Notes under the pieces: model-generated
Seen by the model: the letters and a program-made list of their open reading frames with translations, nothing else
Database searches by the model: none
Told to the model about the DNA's origin: nothing
NCBI RefSeq assembly: GCF_905220415.1
Contig: NC_059556.1
Coordinates: 2,244,501-2,308,500, forward strand
Length of the DNA stretch: 64,000 nucleotides
Source: Colias croceus
Taxonomy: Eukaryota; Arthropoda; Insecta; Lepidoptera; Pieridae
Direction: 5' to 3'
Program-made: the position numbers and the translations under genes
Part shown: piece after piece, positions 49,564-60,771 of the stretch
How the letters are laid out: every line of letters starts with the position of its first letter
Position numbering within the stretch: position 1 is the stretch's first letter

Positions 49564-49911
49564 TGTTATTCTGCAATGCAAAGGGTTTATTCAATTATAA
49601 TAAAAACAAACTTTCCTTGTAAAAATCATTTAATCACCCACATAAGAAAATACTTAATACAAATACATTTCTTAAACAAAGTATAAATTGCTAAATATAG
49701 CAGTTGTTGATCTGTACAATTTTTTAAATATAAATTGAATGTTTTGTTTTTTTGTTAGTTAATTATGTACTGAATTATTGCAAATTGTAAAACCGTGCAT
49801 TATTTTACTCTTTACTTAGGCATTTTAAAAAATCAATTGTGCATTACCCCATCCTACGAACAATTAAAATATATATTATAGAACGTCATAATATAATTAA
49901 TAAAATAATTA

Positions 49912-50823
49912 TTATCTACCTCTTAACGGATTTGCTACTGTGTTGTCTAAGAATGATAAATCTTCACTTAATTTCTTCGCTTGAGGTACTTGTGGAAATA
50001 TAGGCAATATGCTTAAAAATTTTGTCATCATATTAGAAGTTTTCTCGCCAAGTTTATCAACATATGTTCCTAAACCTATGTGCCAGGGTGACCTGACTAT
50101 TCTAACAGCGGATCGAGTGAATTCACTGCTATCTTCAAACTCATCACTATCTTCATCATCATCTTTTTCGCGCTTAGAATCTGTAGTAGCTTGTGTAGTT
50201 GTTGAAAATTCTTGATCATAATCGTCTTCTTTCATTTTGTCTGCAGGATTTCTCAGATTAATAGAGCCTATATTTCTGGGGAAAATATTTTTTTGTTTAG
50301 CCAATGATCGAGCTTTTTTAGGTTTTGGTGCTTTCTCTTCTTTTACAGATTCTTTTGGGCGTTGGGGCTTTGCGACAAATTTAGTTCTCGGTTCTAAAGG
50401 TTTCCTTCCACTTACAAATTCGTCGTGATTTACATCGAACTCATAATCATTAATATTGAAATCTTCGTCTTCATGTTCAGCTGAGTCTTGGTTTTTTGTC
50501 CATCTATTACGTATCTGGTAATCTTCATCACTGTTGACTTCTTGGTATTTAGGTATCGGTTTTTTAACCAAAACTTTCTTCTTTTCGGGCTTGCTTTTTG
50601 TTGTATTCTTCGGGGATTGGGTGACGGTTGGATTCCTGGGATTACGTTGCTTGCTGCTGTGAACATTTATATATTCACCAATTTTATCTTTAGTTACAAT
50701 ATCAGGTTTATTGGCTTCAGCTATTAATTTCGAGACAGGCTTGTCTGTAGTTTTTTGAACCAGTTTTGCAAGACATGTCGATACAAAAAAGTAAAGAAAC
50801 GTGAGTAATAGTAATTCTTTCAT
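49912..50823 (-). CDS. Secreted acidic/basic low-complexity protein B, 303 aa
   Basis: Single exon on the minus strand, the only cluster member in this direction. MKELLLLTFLYFFVSTCLA is a strong signal peptide. The body is rich in K, P, E and D, with patches of opposite charge (KPEKKKVLVKKPIPK and DDEDSDEFEDSSEF). The C-terminus is hydrophobic and different from its neighbours (SPWHIGLGTYVDKLGEKTSN ... FLSILPIFPQVPQ), perhaps an amphipathic helix. It lacks the clear KDEY/FY block; VNHDEF in the middle is at best a distant echo. Function unknown. Confidence 0.82.
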   Translation of the reverse strand: MKELLLLTFLYFFVSTCLAKLVQKTTDKPVSKLIAEANKPDIVTKDKIGEYINVHSSKQRNPRNPTVTQSPKNTTKSKPEKKKVLVKKPIPKYQEVNSDEDYQIRNRWTKNQDSAEHEDEDFNINDYEFDVNHDEFVSGRKPLEPRTKFVAKPQRPKESVKEEKAPKPKKARSLAKQKNIFPRNIGSINLRNPADKMKEDDYDQEFSTTTQATTDSKREKDDDEDSDEFEDSSEFTRSAVRIVRSPWHIGLGTYVDKLGEKTSNMMTKFLSILPIFPQVPQAKKLSEDLSFLDNTVANPLRGR

Positions 50824-51383
50824 TGTTATACGTGATGTTATTCCTGCTAGCGTATCTCAACTAGCACTCTGATATTGTTTCAGGCTTAAAGTAAACACCG
50901 AATGTTTTTAGTTATTGTAGTACAAAGTTAAACAATGTATGCATAAATTCGTAGTGATTAATAGATAATGTTTAAAAACAAAATACAATTGCGTACACAC
51001 TAGGGTTCCGTAAATTAAAATTGTATGCGTGTAAGTAATAAAGAGAGTCAGAGTTGTAGCGATACCGAACGAACAGCAATTAATTTGTATGTAATTAGAA
51101 TGATTTTTTTACGTTTTACTTATTAGAGATTGAATTCTTCGATATGAATAGAAAAGTCTGTGCTATTTTCATGATTGAGAGCTGAATTAGAGAACATACA
51201 GCAAATGTTTAGCTTACTAAGCTAAGTTCGTAGCTTCGGTTCTAGAGCCTCAGAAAGATAGGTGCCTATAAGTTAGCTATGAGAAAGAAAATTTCAATAA
51301 CATTGTTCTTCATGAATCAGTTGTTTGCTATAAACCATATGTTGACGTGTTTATAAACAATCAATAAATTATCTCGGATCAAT

Positions 51384-51415
51384 TATAAAACTGCTTTATT
51401 GATCTACTTCACATT
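51384..51415 (+). promoter_or_regulatory. TATA box and initiator-like site of gene C
   Basis: TATAAAA at 51384-51390, candidate start sites 27-31 bp on (TTCACATTAGT), 25-30 bp before the ATG. Confidence 0.55.
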
Positions 51416-51438
51416 AGTCTTTCAACCGTAACGGCAAG

Positions 51439-52560
51439 ATGAAGGTGTTACTAGAAATTGTATCTCTGCTTCTTTATTTCGAAATTATACTTACAGTTCA
51501 GATGAACTATGTGTATAATGACAATCCTAATTTGGGATATATTGCCGCTATGCCTAGCATTGGTTCCTATACTAAAACAAAATTCAACGGACCAAGAAAA
51601 TATTATGTCGGTAACACGAACCAAAAGTATATGAAACTGGTCAACGAAGAAGCAATAAATTCACTCTTCAGTGTTAAGAAGAATCCGCCAAACACAAATG
51701 ACCCAGTTCCTGACAAGAATCACGAAAACGAAGCTAAAAATATACAGTACGATAAAAAATGGCAAGTGAGGAAATTTAATAATAACATATTAGTGAATAA
51801 TGCAAATGCTCAAGAAAAGTCTTCTGTATCAAGTGATACCTATAAATCACCACCATTGAAAAATGATATTGTTAAAGAAAAGCCTGCAGCATCACAAGAG
51901 CGTAAGCATTATGACTATTATGGAGTCCAAGACAAATATAATAAAGTCAACATTAAATCGGTAGCAAAGCCACAAGTTGATCAATTTAAAGCAACCATAC
52001 CAAGTCCTCAGAGACTTCTACCAGAAACAAACAATGAAACAAATGTTGACTCTAAAGACGATTCATTTAAAAACAATATCATTCATAATGACTACACAAT
52101 GACAAAGCTATTTAGTGACATGACCCAAAAGGCTTTTGAACGTTATCAACGGAAACAGGAATTTAGAAAAAGAGAAACAAATAATCAAAAGGGGAGACCA
52201 GTCAGTACAAATGCTGATAAGTCAAAAATCAAAACGAAATCTGATGTGAAATTTCACAAGGAACACAATGTAAAATTTTTAGATAACAACAAGCATATAC
52301 CAGCAAGAATCGGTAAGAATGAAGAGAACGACAAACCTTACGCTCTTTTTTATAGAAGTCATGAAAATTTTGATCACAGAGATTTCTATACAGGTGTTGT
52401 TGATCAAAGTTCTTTGGACAATACTCTTAACGGAGCAATTGATATTGAAATCAATGTAAGAGATAAAACCGATATTAGAAGTGATAATAAGAAAACTAAA
52501 AAGATATCTAATGTAAAATTAAATAAAAGGCAAAGCAGTTACGATGATGCGATGCCCTGA
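51439..52560 (+). CDS. Secreted low-complexity protein C, 373 aa
   Basis: Single exon. The signal peptide is MKVLLEIVSLLLYFEIILTV. Residues 42-52 (GSYTKTKFNGP) are a diverged form of the N-terminal motif. The body is rich in N, K, D and Q. Residues 305-317 (YRSHENFDHRDFY) resemble the KDEY-x-x-D-x-x-FY block of proteins A, E and F but are one residue shorter, so kinship is plausible and not proven. It ends RQSSYDDAMP. No enzyme or binding domain seen. Confidence 0.82.
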   Translation: MKVLLEIVSLLLYFEIILTVQMNYVYNDNPNLGYIAAMPSIGSYTKTKFNGPRKYYVGNTNQKYMKLVNEEAINSLFSVKKNPPNTNDPVPDKNHENEAKNIQYDKKWQVRKFNNNILVNNANAQEKSSVSSDTYKSPPLKNDIVKEKPAASQERKHYDYYGVQDKYNKVNIKSVAKPQVDQFKATIPSPQRLLPETNNETNVDSKDDSFKNNIIHNDYTMTKLFSDMTQKAFERYQRKQEFRKRETNNQKGRPVSTNADKSKIKTKSDVKFHKEHNVKFLDNNKHIPARIGKNEENDKPYALFYRSHENFDHRDFYTGVVDQSSLDNTLNGAIDIEINVRDKTDIRSDNKKTKKISNVKLNKRQSSYDDAMP

Positions 52561-52599
52561 TGATAAAATGATCTATGGTCTTTACCTGTGCTACTGTGT

Positions 52600-53870
52600 G
52601 ACATTTAACAATGCATCGAGAATATGTGAAAAATATATACTATAACAAAAAAATACTTAAATGTATTTTTAATTTTTATTGTATTCACAAATCACTCACC
52701 GATTAGAAGAATATTTTGAAGAAGACATCAGAGAAATTACTAAAAAAAATAATTTGTTAACAAAAAACCGAAACTGTTAATTTTGCTTAACCGCAAAGAT
52801 GTTTCGAACCACAGTTTCGAACATATATACTTTAAAAATTATCTTCTACAATTTCATACTACCTATAAGAATAATAACTTCGCGAATATTATATTTGTGC
52901 CTAGTGTACTTTGTCTTTCTCTTTTAAAACCCTGTATTAATATGTAAAATACATACTTATAAAATATATTTTTTTACGTCAAATCTAATAAAATTCATTG
53001 AAGGAAAACAACACAGGAAAACAAGATGGAAAAACAAAATGGGTAACTTTTTTTGGCATAACGATTACTTAGAGAGGAAACTCTTTTTTGAGGAAAAATT
53101 TTTATCAGTTTCAGGATAATGCTTTAAATAATATCATAATCTATACTAATATTAAAAAAAAACCGCGGAGCACAGCTAGCTTATTTATAAATCTATTTAC
53201 ACACAGAACGCTCAGAATATGCAATTCCTGGCCAAGGGCAAAAAAATCGAATAATTATTCTAACCTATTTCCAAAACAAAATTGTTTTGAAACTTACAAC
53301 CATTATTAATTAAATAGTTTCATACTAAACATAAATGCTGTGACAAATAGACCGTGACGATGGAACGCATAGCGCATGCCATTGTTCAGAGAAATAATAT
53401 TATTGTATTCAATATAAAGTATTGAGCTATGGGTCAAATATGCAATTAAATTGGTTTAATTTTCACTTGGTAATCAATTAAATATCATTGCGTAATTTCA
53501 TGGTGTTTTAGAAATAAAATTTCCCATCTTACGCCATCTATTACTCCGAAAAATAACAAAACTTACTGAGAAAAATGGGAAACTATTAAAAATACTGAAG
53601 TTTCATTTTTTCGGTTTCTGCGTAATTATGTACATCATTTCTAAAACTAAGTGACTAAGTATCAATCTTATTCAAGAGCAACATAAAATATATCTATATA
53701 GGTTAGGTATTCAGATGAGTATCTGATTGAGCTGGATGACAATTACCTACAATCTGGAAAAACGAACACTCTAAATTTCCTCTGTAATAAATTTTAAGGA
53801 GGAAAAACGCAAGAAAGCTTTATGATACCCTCAAACTTGTTCCTGGAATACAACATATATTCAAGACTAG
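52600..53870. other. Gene-free stretch
   Basis: AT-rich; a scrap of SINE tail and head (ATACTAATATT / CCGCGGAGCACAGCTAGC) is joined at about 53,142-53,180, suggesting a copy with its middle deleted. The 73-codon frame at 53,088 covers this scrap. Confidence 0.6.
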
Positions 53871-54184
53871 CTTCCGCCCGCGACTCCGTCCGCGCGGAAA
53901 AATTAAGAAAAATTAAGATTTTTTTTTTTTCTACGTATTTTTCGGGATAAAAAGTATCCTATTTTATGCCCAGGATAATAAGGTATAATTATACCAAGTT
54001 TCATCGAAATCGAACCGTTAGTTTTCACGTGATGCCTGAACATACAGACAGACAGACAGACAAAAATTTTTTAATCACATATTTGGGCTTGGTATCGATC
54101 CAGTAACACCCCCTGCTATTTATTTTTTCAATATTTTCAATGTACAGAATTGACCCTTCTACAGATTTATTATATGTATAGATG
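53871..54184 (+). repeat. Long SINE-like repeat, copy 3 of 3
   Basis: ACTAGCTTCCGCCCGCGACTC to TTATTATATGTATAGATG, with CAGACAGACAGACAG in the middle. Compared with copy 1 it lacks the segment after the CGCGG head. Confidence 0.85.
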
Positions 54185-54443
54185 TTAAGTCAATTGCACT
54201 ATAAAACAATTTTAATTACCGATTATAAAATTGTTGTCGATCTGCATAACAAGTATCAATTAGTTTATATACTTATCGACAATACACTAGAAACGACCCA
54301 TTTACTATCATAACGAGCAGGCATGCACCGTACAAATTAAAGGTTTTTTATTATCATTGACACAGAAGAGCATTGTGCAATCGCGAGAGAGCAAGATTCG
54401 GGCCATTGATGAATGTCAACGTTCGATACTCTATTATAAACGC

Positions 54444-54476
54444 TATATAAATATTTGCTGAGACCTTTGCCGTCAT
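54444..54476 (+). promoter_or_regulatory. TATA box and initiator of gene D
   Basis: TATATAAA at 54444-54451, TCATT with A at 54475 (31 bp), followed by a 25-nt leader to the ATG at 54500. Confidence 0.65.
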
Positions 54477-54499
54477 TTCTGCACCGAAACGCTGAGATA

Positions 54500-55471
54500 A
54501 TGCCACGTCGTATTGTTCTATTACTTATAATTGCTCATGGCTCTTGCATGGAGATGCGGGAGACAGTCGAACGAACGGTCATGGTTCGCAGGACCGGGTC
54601 TGATCTTCAACCAGCCGCTACAGGATACATTTATAAAAAAGGCAGCGACGGGGAAGCTGTCGTTACAAAAATGGGTGAGACCGAAGTGATGGAACAGCTA
54701 TCAAAATTATACGAACAACCAAAATCATTCGCTGCTCCAATTCCAATCAGTTCTCCATTCGCAGAAGATGATACCAAAGCTGCACTTAAAGCCAAAGATC
54801 ATGTAATACCAGTTAAAGAGAATTCAGAAGATGCAGTAGATGGTATAGCTGATGACGACTATAGAAAGCTTTTCGACGAATACGCTTCTACATTCGACGA
54901 CTATTTAAAAAGCTTAGGCGGTTTTAAAAGTGGTGAAAATGATGATTTCGGCAAACAATATGGATATGACGTCCATCATGATTATAATCCAAAGAAAGAT
55001 TATAGCTATGGAAAGCAAGGAGCAGGGGATTACGATAATAAAAAGTTTGAAAGTTACTATCTATCTAAAAAGCATGATAAGCCTTACGATAGTGATGTAT
55101 ACGGCAAGCTTTATAAACATCAAGAATATAATCACGATAATAATGATAAAGGGTTCGGCTCATATAGAGAACACAAAGATGAAGGCAACACATTTCGATA
55201 CAAGAAAGTTGATGAAAAGGACAACAATAAGGACGCAATCAAAGACAGTTACAAATACAGCGATGAGCCAAAATACTACGGACATGCGGGCAGTAGAGAT
55301 GGGCATGCTTATAGTTCAGAACACCACGATGCTTTGGGGGCTGAAGGAACAGAACATGACAATACCAGCGAAAACTCCGAAGAAGATAGCACAACAAATA
55401 GCTACGGAGACTTCCCAACTAAAAGCGGACTGGCTGCAAGTAAAAGCTTCAGCTATGAAGTTAAGCACTAA
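54500..55471 (+). CDS. Secreted low-complexity protein D, 323 aa
   Basis: The open frame extends to a TTG at 54455, but that lies before the predicted transcription start. The first ATG is at 54500 and gives MPRRIVLLLIIAHGSC, a signal peptide. Residues 41-51 (TGYIYKKGSDG) match TGYIYRNDHNG of protein E. Residues 132-140 (FDDYLKSLG) resemble DLKKFFKSLG of protein F. The rest is rich in K, D, Y, G and H (for example KQYGYDVHHDYNPKKDYSYG) and probably disordered. A convincing KDEY/FY block is absent. A second reading frame of 198 codons overlaps it (54,930-55,526) and is a composition effect. Confidence 0.85.
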   Translation: MPRRIVLLLIIAHGSCMEMRETVERTVMVRRTGSDLQPAATGYIYKKGSDGEAVVTKMGETEVMEQLSKLYEQPKSFAAPIPISSPFAEDDTKAALKAKDHVIPVKENSEDAVDGIADDDYRKLFDEYASTFDDYLKSLGGFKSGENDDFGKQYGYDVHHDYNPKKDYSYGKQGAGDYDNKKFESYYLSKKHDKPYDSDVYGKLYKHQEYNHDNNDKGFGSYREHKDEGNTFRYKKVDEKDNNKDAIKDSYKYSDEPKYYGHAGSRDGHAYSSEHHDALGAEGTEHDNTSENSEEDSTTNSYGDFPTKSGLAASKSFSYEVKH

Positions 55472-55499
55472 CCCGGCTGTGTGTATTGTTTTATTGTTG

Positions 55500-57690
55500 A
55501 TGTTTCGTAGTTTTGTATATATTTAATGTATTTTAAGTATAAAATAAGATCTCTTTATATTGAATTTTTATTTATGTTCTTTCCCATGAATTTTTAAAAT
55601 TCTCAAATTGTATTATGAAATTTGTTTAAAAACATTAAAAATATTGAGAAGTTAATTATCATAGTTACTTGTTTATTTTTATCACAGTTAGATATTATGC
55701 TAGTGTGTGTCTTTTCATGGAGGGTATTAAAATATTACAGAATCTAGAAACAGATAAGGAAATCAGAATATGGAAACAGATCTTTGAAAGTTAATGATGA
55801 TTTCAATTAGATTGGTTTATGTACTACAATAAATATACAAATAGCTAGCTTTGTGATTAGTCTCATGGTTTCATGCGAGTATTATATTATACTCTTGTGA
55901 AAGTCGCCGGTAACAGTCATACAACTAAAATCCACGCGGACGAAACGCGGGCCGCGGGCAAGAGCTAGGTATTTATTATTCGCAGGGATTTTTATGAGCT
56001 CTTCTGATTCAAATATCTAGACAATGTAATAAAAGACAGATAACTTTTTCAAGGAAAACATTAATTAATTACATGCTAAAGTAGAAATGCTTGCTGTGTA
56101 AGTATTGAAATAATCTCGCTTACACGAATGAGAAAATCCGATAAGTAGTACTCTTAGAGTAGTACTTATAGATTATATAAGTAGGTACCTACATATTTAT
56201 TTTATATAACAAAGGCAAAAGCGTTACTATATTTGAAAAAAAAATTTTCATAGCATGCATAAGTAATGGTTTATAATTATTTTGATCAATGAATATGAAC
56301 AGAGACAGTATTACCTAGTATATTATTATTAGTCTGTGGTATTACCTAGTTATAATAAACTAATTTCCGTTTACATATTTTAATGTTAGGTGCAATTCCG
56401 AGACGGGCCGCAGACCGCAAACTGCAACAGCAAACTGAAAGCGACAACACTTAAGCCGATTGAAAACAGAGAAAAATCGTCACATGTAACGTCGACTCAA
56501 ACGAAATGTTTTGTACTGGCTTTCATATAGTTCCTGTACCCGTGGGATTTCTGGGATAAAACTTATCCTTTGTGTTAATCCAAGTTACCATGCGCACTAA
56601 ATTTAATTGTTATCAGTTCAGTATTTGCGTGAAAGGGTAACAAAAACATACATCGAAAAATGAGAGCAAATAAAATATGATTAGTTAGTACCTATCTGAG
56701 TCTACAGTACCTATAAACATTGCTTTTTGGTTTTTAATAAAGTATTTTTTTATAAAAAGACATAAGCATTCTCACAATAGTTTATGAAAGCACATAAAAG
56801 CTCAGGTAGGTTGAAAATATGATGGTAGGTTGACCATTGAAAGATATCTATAGAAATTGGGCTTTATATATCTCGTTTTTGGCTTTATAAACAAAGTCGC
56901 TTTCTCTGTCCCTATGTCCTATGCTTAAATCTTTAAAACCACGCAACCGATTTTGATGCGATTTATTTTAATAGATAGAGTGATTCAAGAGGAAGGTTTT
57001 AGTATATAATTTATCAGATTTTAGACAAAGTGGGCGCAGCAGTGGGGGGTAAAGGTAAGCAGCAGTAAATTATAATATGCAATACAATTCAAACTCATTT
57101 AACTAATACATTTGTTCAATTAAATAATATGAACGTGTGTTACTTATCGACCACGTTTCGATTCACAATGAGTTTTCCAGTTAATCCGACTATGGAGTAA
57201 TTTTTTAATATTATATAAACGCTAAAATGTGTGTATGTATCATATTGTATCCGGATGTATTTCCAAGTAATTTATATGTATATATACTCTTTCATGCAAA
57301 ACCAATGAACCGATTTTGAGGATACAGTGATGTAGATAAATTATATATCAGAATAACACACAAGTTATAGAAATATTTATTTTGCGAGTGAAGCATGATG
57401 TTTTAATTAATCGAAATATTATTAATTTTTATTTGGTATCTGACATAGCATAATATAGTTAAGAAATAACTAAAAATACAACTAATATTATTTTACTTAT
57501 AAATCTGAGTCCCAAAATATAAATTATTAAACTGGAACAAAAAAATACATAGGCTAATTTGCGGCGAGCGCTACATTGCACAATACAGAGTTTTTCATTA
57601 TCTAACTTCTTTGTCACCTCTAACCTCGCAAATCGAACTGTTACATGGCTACCAGAAAGGTGGCAGTGGAACACTCATGGTCCTTCTGCA
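55500..57690. other. Gene-free stretch with two SINE-like copies
   Basis: A worn SINE-like end is near 55,850-55,975 (GGGCCGCGGGCAAGAGCTAGG), a partial plus copy at about 56,520-56,660 (ATATAGTTCCTGTACCCGTG) and a minus copy at 56,888-57,070. The rest is AT-rich. Confidence 0.6.
56888..57070 (-). repeat. SINE-like repeat
   Basis: TTATAAACAAAGTCGCTTTC to a decayed head GGGCGCAGCAGTGGGGGGTAA. Confidence 0.75.
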
Positions 57691-57701
57691 CTTAACACTG
57701 A

Positions 57702-57740
57702 TATAAATATTGAGCAATCGAGTTATGAAATTATTACAGC
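57702..57740 (+). promoter_or_regulatory. TATA box of gene E
   Basis: TATAAA at 57702-57707; a start near 57,731-57,740 would leave a leader of about 30-40 nt before the ATG. Confidence 0.5.
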
Positions 57741-57769
57741 ACAGCTAGCAGTACAATAAACATCTCAAC

Positions 57770-58711
57770 ATGAAGATCCCTATTACAATTTTGTGTGTCG
57801 CCGCTGCTACGTCAGCGGTACAGATTGGCGTGCCTCCTGCTACGGGATACATTTACAGGAACGATCACAACGGCCCAGCCAGTCTCATCCAGTTAGGAGC
57901 GCATTACCAGCAGCCAAACTTCCTTCCAGCTTTACCCCTTTCAGCACCAATTAAAACTATCGAAGCCTACGATATCGCCCCTGTCCCATTGCCATATATA
58001 GCTGCTAAACCGATTGCTATCGAAGACGCTGAAGATGAGAGCTCGGAAGAGGAATCTGCCGAGTACAGCGATGGTTTAATCGGCCTAGGTCATGAAGGCG
58101 GCGGTGGTAGCGAATATGAGGAAGCTCATCACAAAGCTCACGGTGAAAAGGGAAGTAAAGGATACCATTCTAAAGGTCACTTTGCTAAAGGACAAGCTGG
58201 CAATTACGGAGAAGTGCACAAAGAAGGACATCACAGTGAAGCCAGTGGGGAGAAAGGAGCGCATCATGATGAAGCCGACTCATATGGAAAGCATCATAAA
58301 TCGGGTAAGGGCTACAAGGGCGGCGACCACGGACACAAGAAGTACCACAGCAAAGGAGAGGACATCACTGGATACCACAAAGTCTTCAATAAGGACGAAT
58401 TCAAAAAGGACCACGACTTCTATGACGTTGCTGATAACAGCGGCCATTTTAAGAAGCATGGCTCTGACAGCAAGCATTATAGCGAGCATGAGGGAGGTCA
58501 CAAGGAAGGTGAAAAGGGGGTGTCTGGGTTCGATAAAGGAGATTTTGGAAAGTCTGGCTATCACAACAAAGGACATATTGACGATGGTGAATCGGGCCAT
58601 GTGAGTAAAGAGGGAGAAGAAAGTAATTACAATCACCATGAAGGCTACGGCAAAAAGGGCGGGAAAAGTCACGAAAAGGAATACGAATATGAAGACGAAG
58701 ACGAGGAATAG
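57770..58711 (+). CDS. Secreted His/Gly/Lys-rich protein E, 313 aa, with KDEF/FY block
   Basis: Single exon. MKIPITILCVAAATSA is the signal peptide. Residues 25-36 are TGYIYRNDHNGP, then a proline-rich stretch (LPALPLSAPI and IAPVPLPYIA). An acidic patch (EDESSEEESAE) precedes a long H/G/K-rich region with many GHHSE, KGYKGG and HKKYHSKG-type units. Residues 201-219 are GYHKVFNKDEFKKDHDFYD. It ends in an acidic run (EYEYEDEDEE). The composition resembles insect extracellular-matrix or cuticle-type proteins, with possible metal binding through His; no Rebers-Riddiford or other named domain is visible. AATAAA at 58792-58797. The extra frames in this region (58,092-58,604 plus; 58,085-58,672 minus) are shadows. 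Confidence 0.88.
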   Translation: MKIPITILCVAAATSAVQIGVPPATGYIYRNDHNGPASLIQLGAHYQQPNFLPALPLSAPIKTIEAYDIAPVPLPYIAAKPIAIEDAEDESSEEESAEYSDGLIGLGHEGGGGSEYEEAHHKAHGEKGSKGYHSKGHFAKGQAGNYGEVHKEGHHSEASGEKGAHHDEADSYGKHHKSGKGYKGGDHGHKKYHSKGEDITGYHKVFNKDEFKKDHDFYDVADNSGHFKKHGSDSKHYSEHEGGHKEGEKGVSGFDKGDFGKSGYHNKGHIDDGESGHVSKEGEESNYNHHEGYGKKGGKSHEKEYEYEDEDEE

Positions 58712-58791
58712 CTTAATTTTCTGTGATACTAAACTCTAATGTAATTTTGTTATGTTTGATACACGACGCTGTGATTTTTAATTTATTACCG

Positions 58792-58797
58792 AATAAA
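58792..58797 (+). terminator. Poly(A) signal of gene E
   Basis: AATAAA 81 bp after the stop codon. Confidence 0.7.
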
Positions 58798-58799
58798 CG

Positions 58800-60690
58800 A
58801 ATTTATTATTAACAATGTAATGTGCATTATTTACATAATCCATTTATACTTTTATTTAAGTTACTATGTATTTAAAAACATACCTACATTGCTTAAAAAC
58901 GAACAATTATTTCACTCAGAATCATGACGAAACTCGTGGAAAAGAGAAAAGAGTGAACTTTTTAAGTAAATGAAATTTCACTAATGTAAAGATAAAAACA
59001 AAGTGCTTGGAAAACAAATATCCACTAATTAAGTTAAGTATTAAATAATGTCAATTACTTCTGGTTAACAATCGAAACGAAATAACAATAATAATTAGAT
59101 TATTTATTTTTAACTCAATAACAGGTTGATACAAATATAAAGCTTAGACTATTATTTTGTAAAACCCTTTTGTCATACAACAAACATTTTTAGTTTCTTC
59201 GACAAGACTTCATCTTTATAAGTACTTAATATTGTTCAATATAATGCGTACAAAGCACACACAAGAACCTCAATAAACGCATAAAATATAATAATAAAGA
59301 ATAAATTAGGTAACTACTAACTACCTACCCTAATTCCAAATCTTTGTATAGGACCTAAGTACAAACTTAAAAAGCAATTAAATATACCTACATACATATT
59401 AACAGATGGTATATAATCAACTTCAAATAACGAAATGTAAGTACATAAACAAGGCATTGACAATAAACTACAATATATCGGTACAGGCAAAAAGGAAGGA
59501 TTTTTTTAAGAATTTCGACAATCTGTTTCTATACCTTTAGGTTTTACTATAAATTATTGTTTGACTCAGATTTCAACATTACTTTGTTAATGCTCACCCA
59601 AAAACATTAAAACAAGGTCAAAATAAATACAATAACAAAAAGTCTATATCATGACTTTTTGTTATTGGAAATAGTTTCTTATTAAGAAGCATAGTATATC
59701 TTAATATCTTATTATTTATTACCTTCCTGAACGCCCTATTCCTGAATTTCAAAGAAATATTTAATACGTTAAAATTAACCATAATATGAGTTAAATCATT
59801 AGGTACTAATTAAAATCCGATAATTTGGCAATGAATTCAGTTTCTAATCACCGACTTCACGTACCAAATAAAATATTACCAAATTAATCACGGCTAGTGA
59901 AATTAATGAAATTAATTTACCAAATAATTAAATTGTCTTTGGCCAACGACCAAGAACGATAATGTTGGAAATTACGAGCTTATTCAATCGTGAACTTGAC
60001 AAATTTGAGAAAATTGTAATACCAGCACATCCGTTAACGTAATTCCGTTTATTTATTATAATTGAAATTAATACAATACAATAGATATTAGAAACTTCAT
60101 ATTGTGTATGTAAAGGGTATGTTTTATTATTAGAAGAAATGATGACCACACGATACTAAAAAACTTGTCTCATAATTAGTGGCTAGCCGATTCAATTATG
60201 ATTTGATAATATTTAATCCATATAGAAGTGAATAATGAATCTTTAACGAATGTTTTGTCACTCGTCGATTTTTTGTCTTCCGAGCCATAATAGGACTAAA
60301 TTACTTGAAATATTGTTTTTGTTACTTGATATTATCTGAAAAGCAGATATGTACTATAGTTTAGATATCATACTTAGGTACATATTATTTAAGAAGAACG
60401 AAAGTGAGTACCAAGAATCTACAAAAAAATATCAAGTCCTTTTTAAAAGTTTTTAAAATAAAATAAAAACATTATGTACCTAGTTATCTTTATTTAAACC
60501 AACAATAAAAACCGTACTTACCTTTCATCAGCTTAAAGATATTTAAGTAATAAATGATATTATCTATTTAAATTCAAGAGGCAATCCTTGATCGACACAA
60601 ATCGTCGCGCGATTGGGCATATTGATTAGAAGTTCAACAGCCCGGAACCAGACAATTTGATCATCTCAAAAAAACACCCTTGACCAATAA
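58800..60690. other. Gene-free stretch
   Basis: AT-rich, without recognised repeats apart from an AGTCTATATCATGACTTTTTG palindromic scrap near 59,640. Nothing supported. Confidence 0.55.
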
Positions 60691-60695
60691 AAGGC

Positions 60696-60728
60696 TATAT
60701 AAACTAAACAATGGACATGTATGTCAGT
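60696..60728 (+). promoter_or_regulatory. TATA box and initiator of gene F
   Basis: TATATAAA at 60696-60703 and TCAGT with A at 60726, exactly 30 bp apart: a textbook arthropod core promoter. It places the ATG at 60721 before the transcript start. Confidence 0.7.
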
Positions 60729-60771
60729 GTCGCAATCCACTCCAATTGCGCAAGATCCGACAGAGAGAAAA

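Noticed and set aside
54930..55526. 198-codon plus-strand frame overlapping gene D
   Set aside because: It is the +1 frame of a K/D/Y/G-rich coding region; ATRATR-type codons read as M/I/T/K. No signal peptide, and it runs past gene D's stop by chance.
58092..58672. Frames of 130-170 codons on both strands inside gene E
   Set aside because: Same composition effect; gene E has the signal peptide, TATA box and shared motifs.
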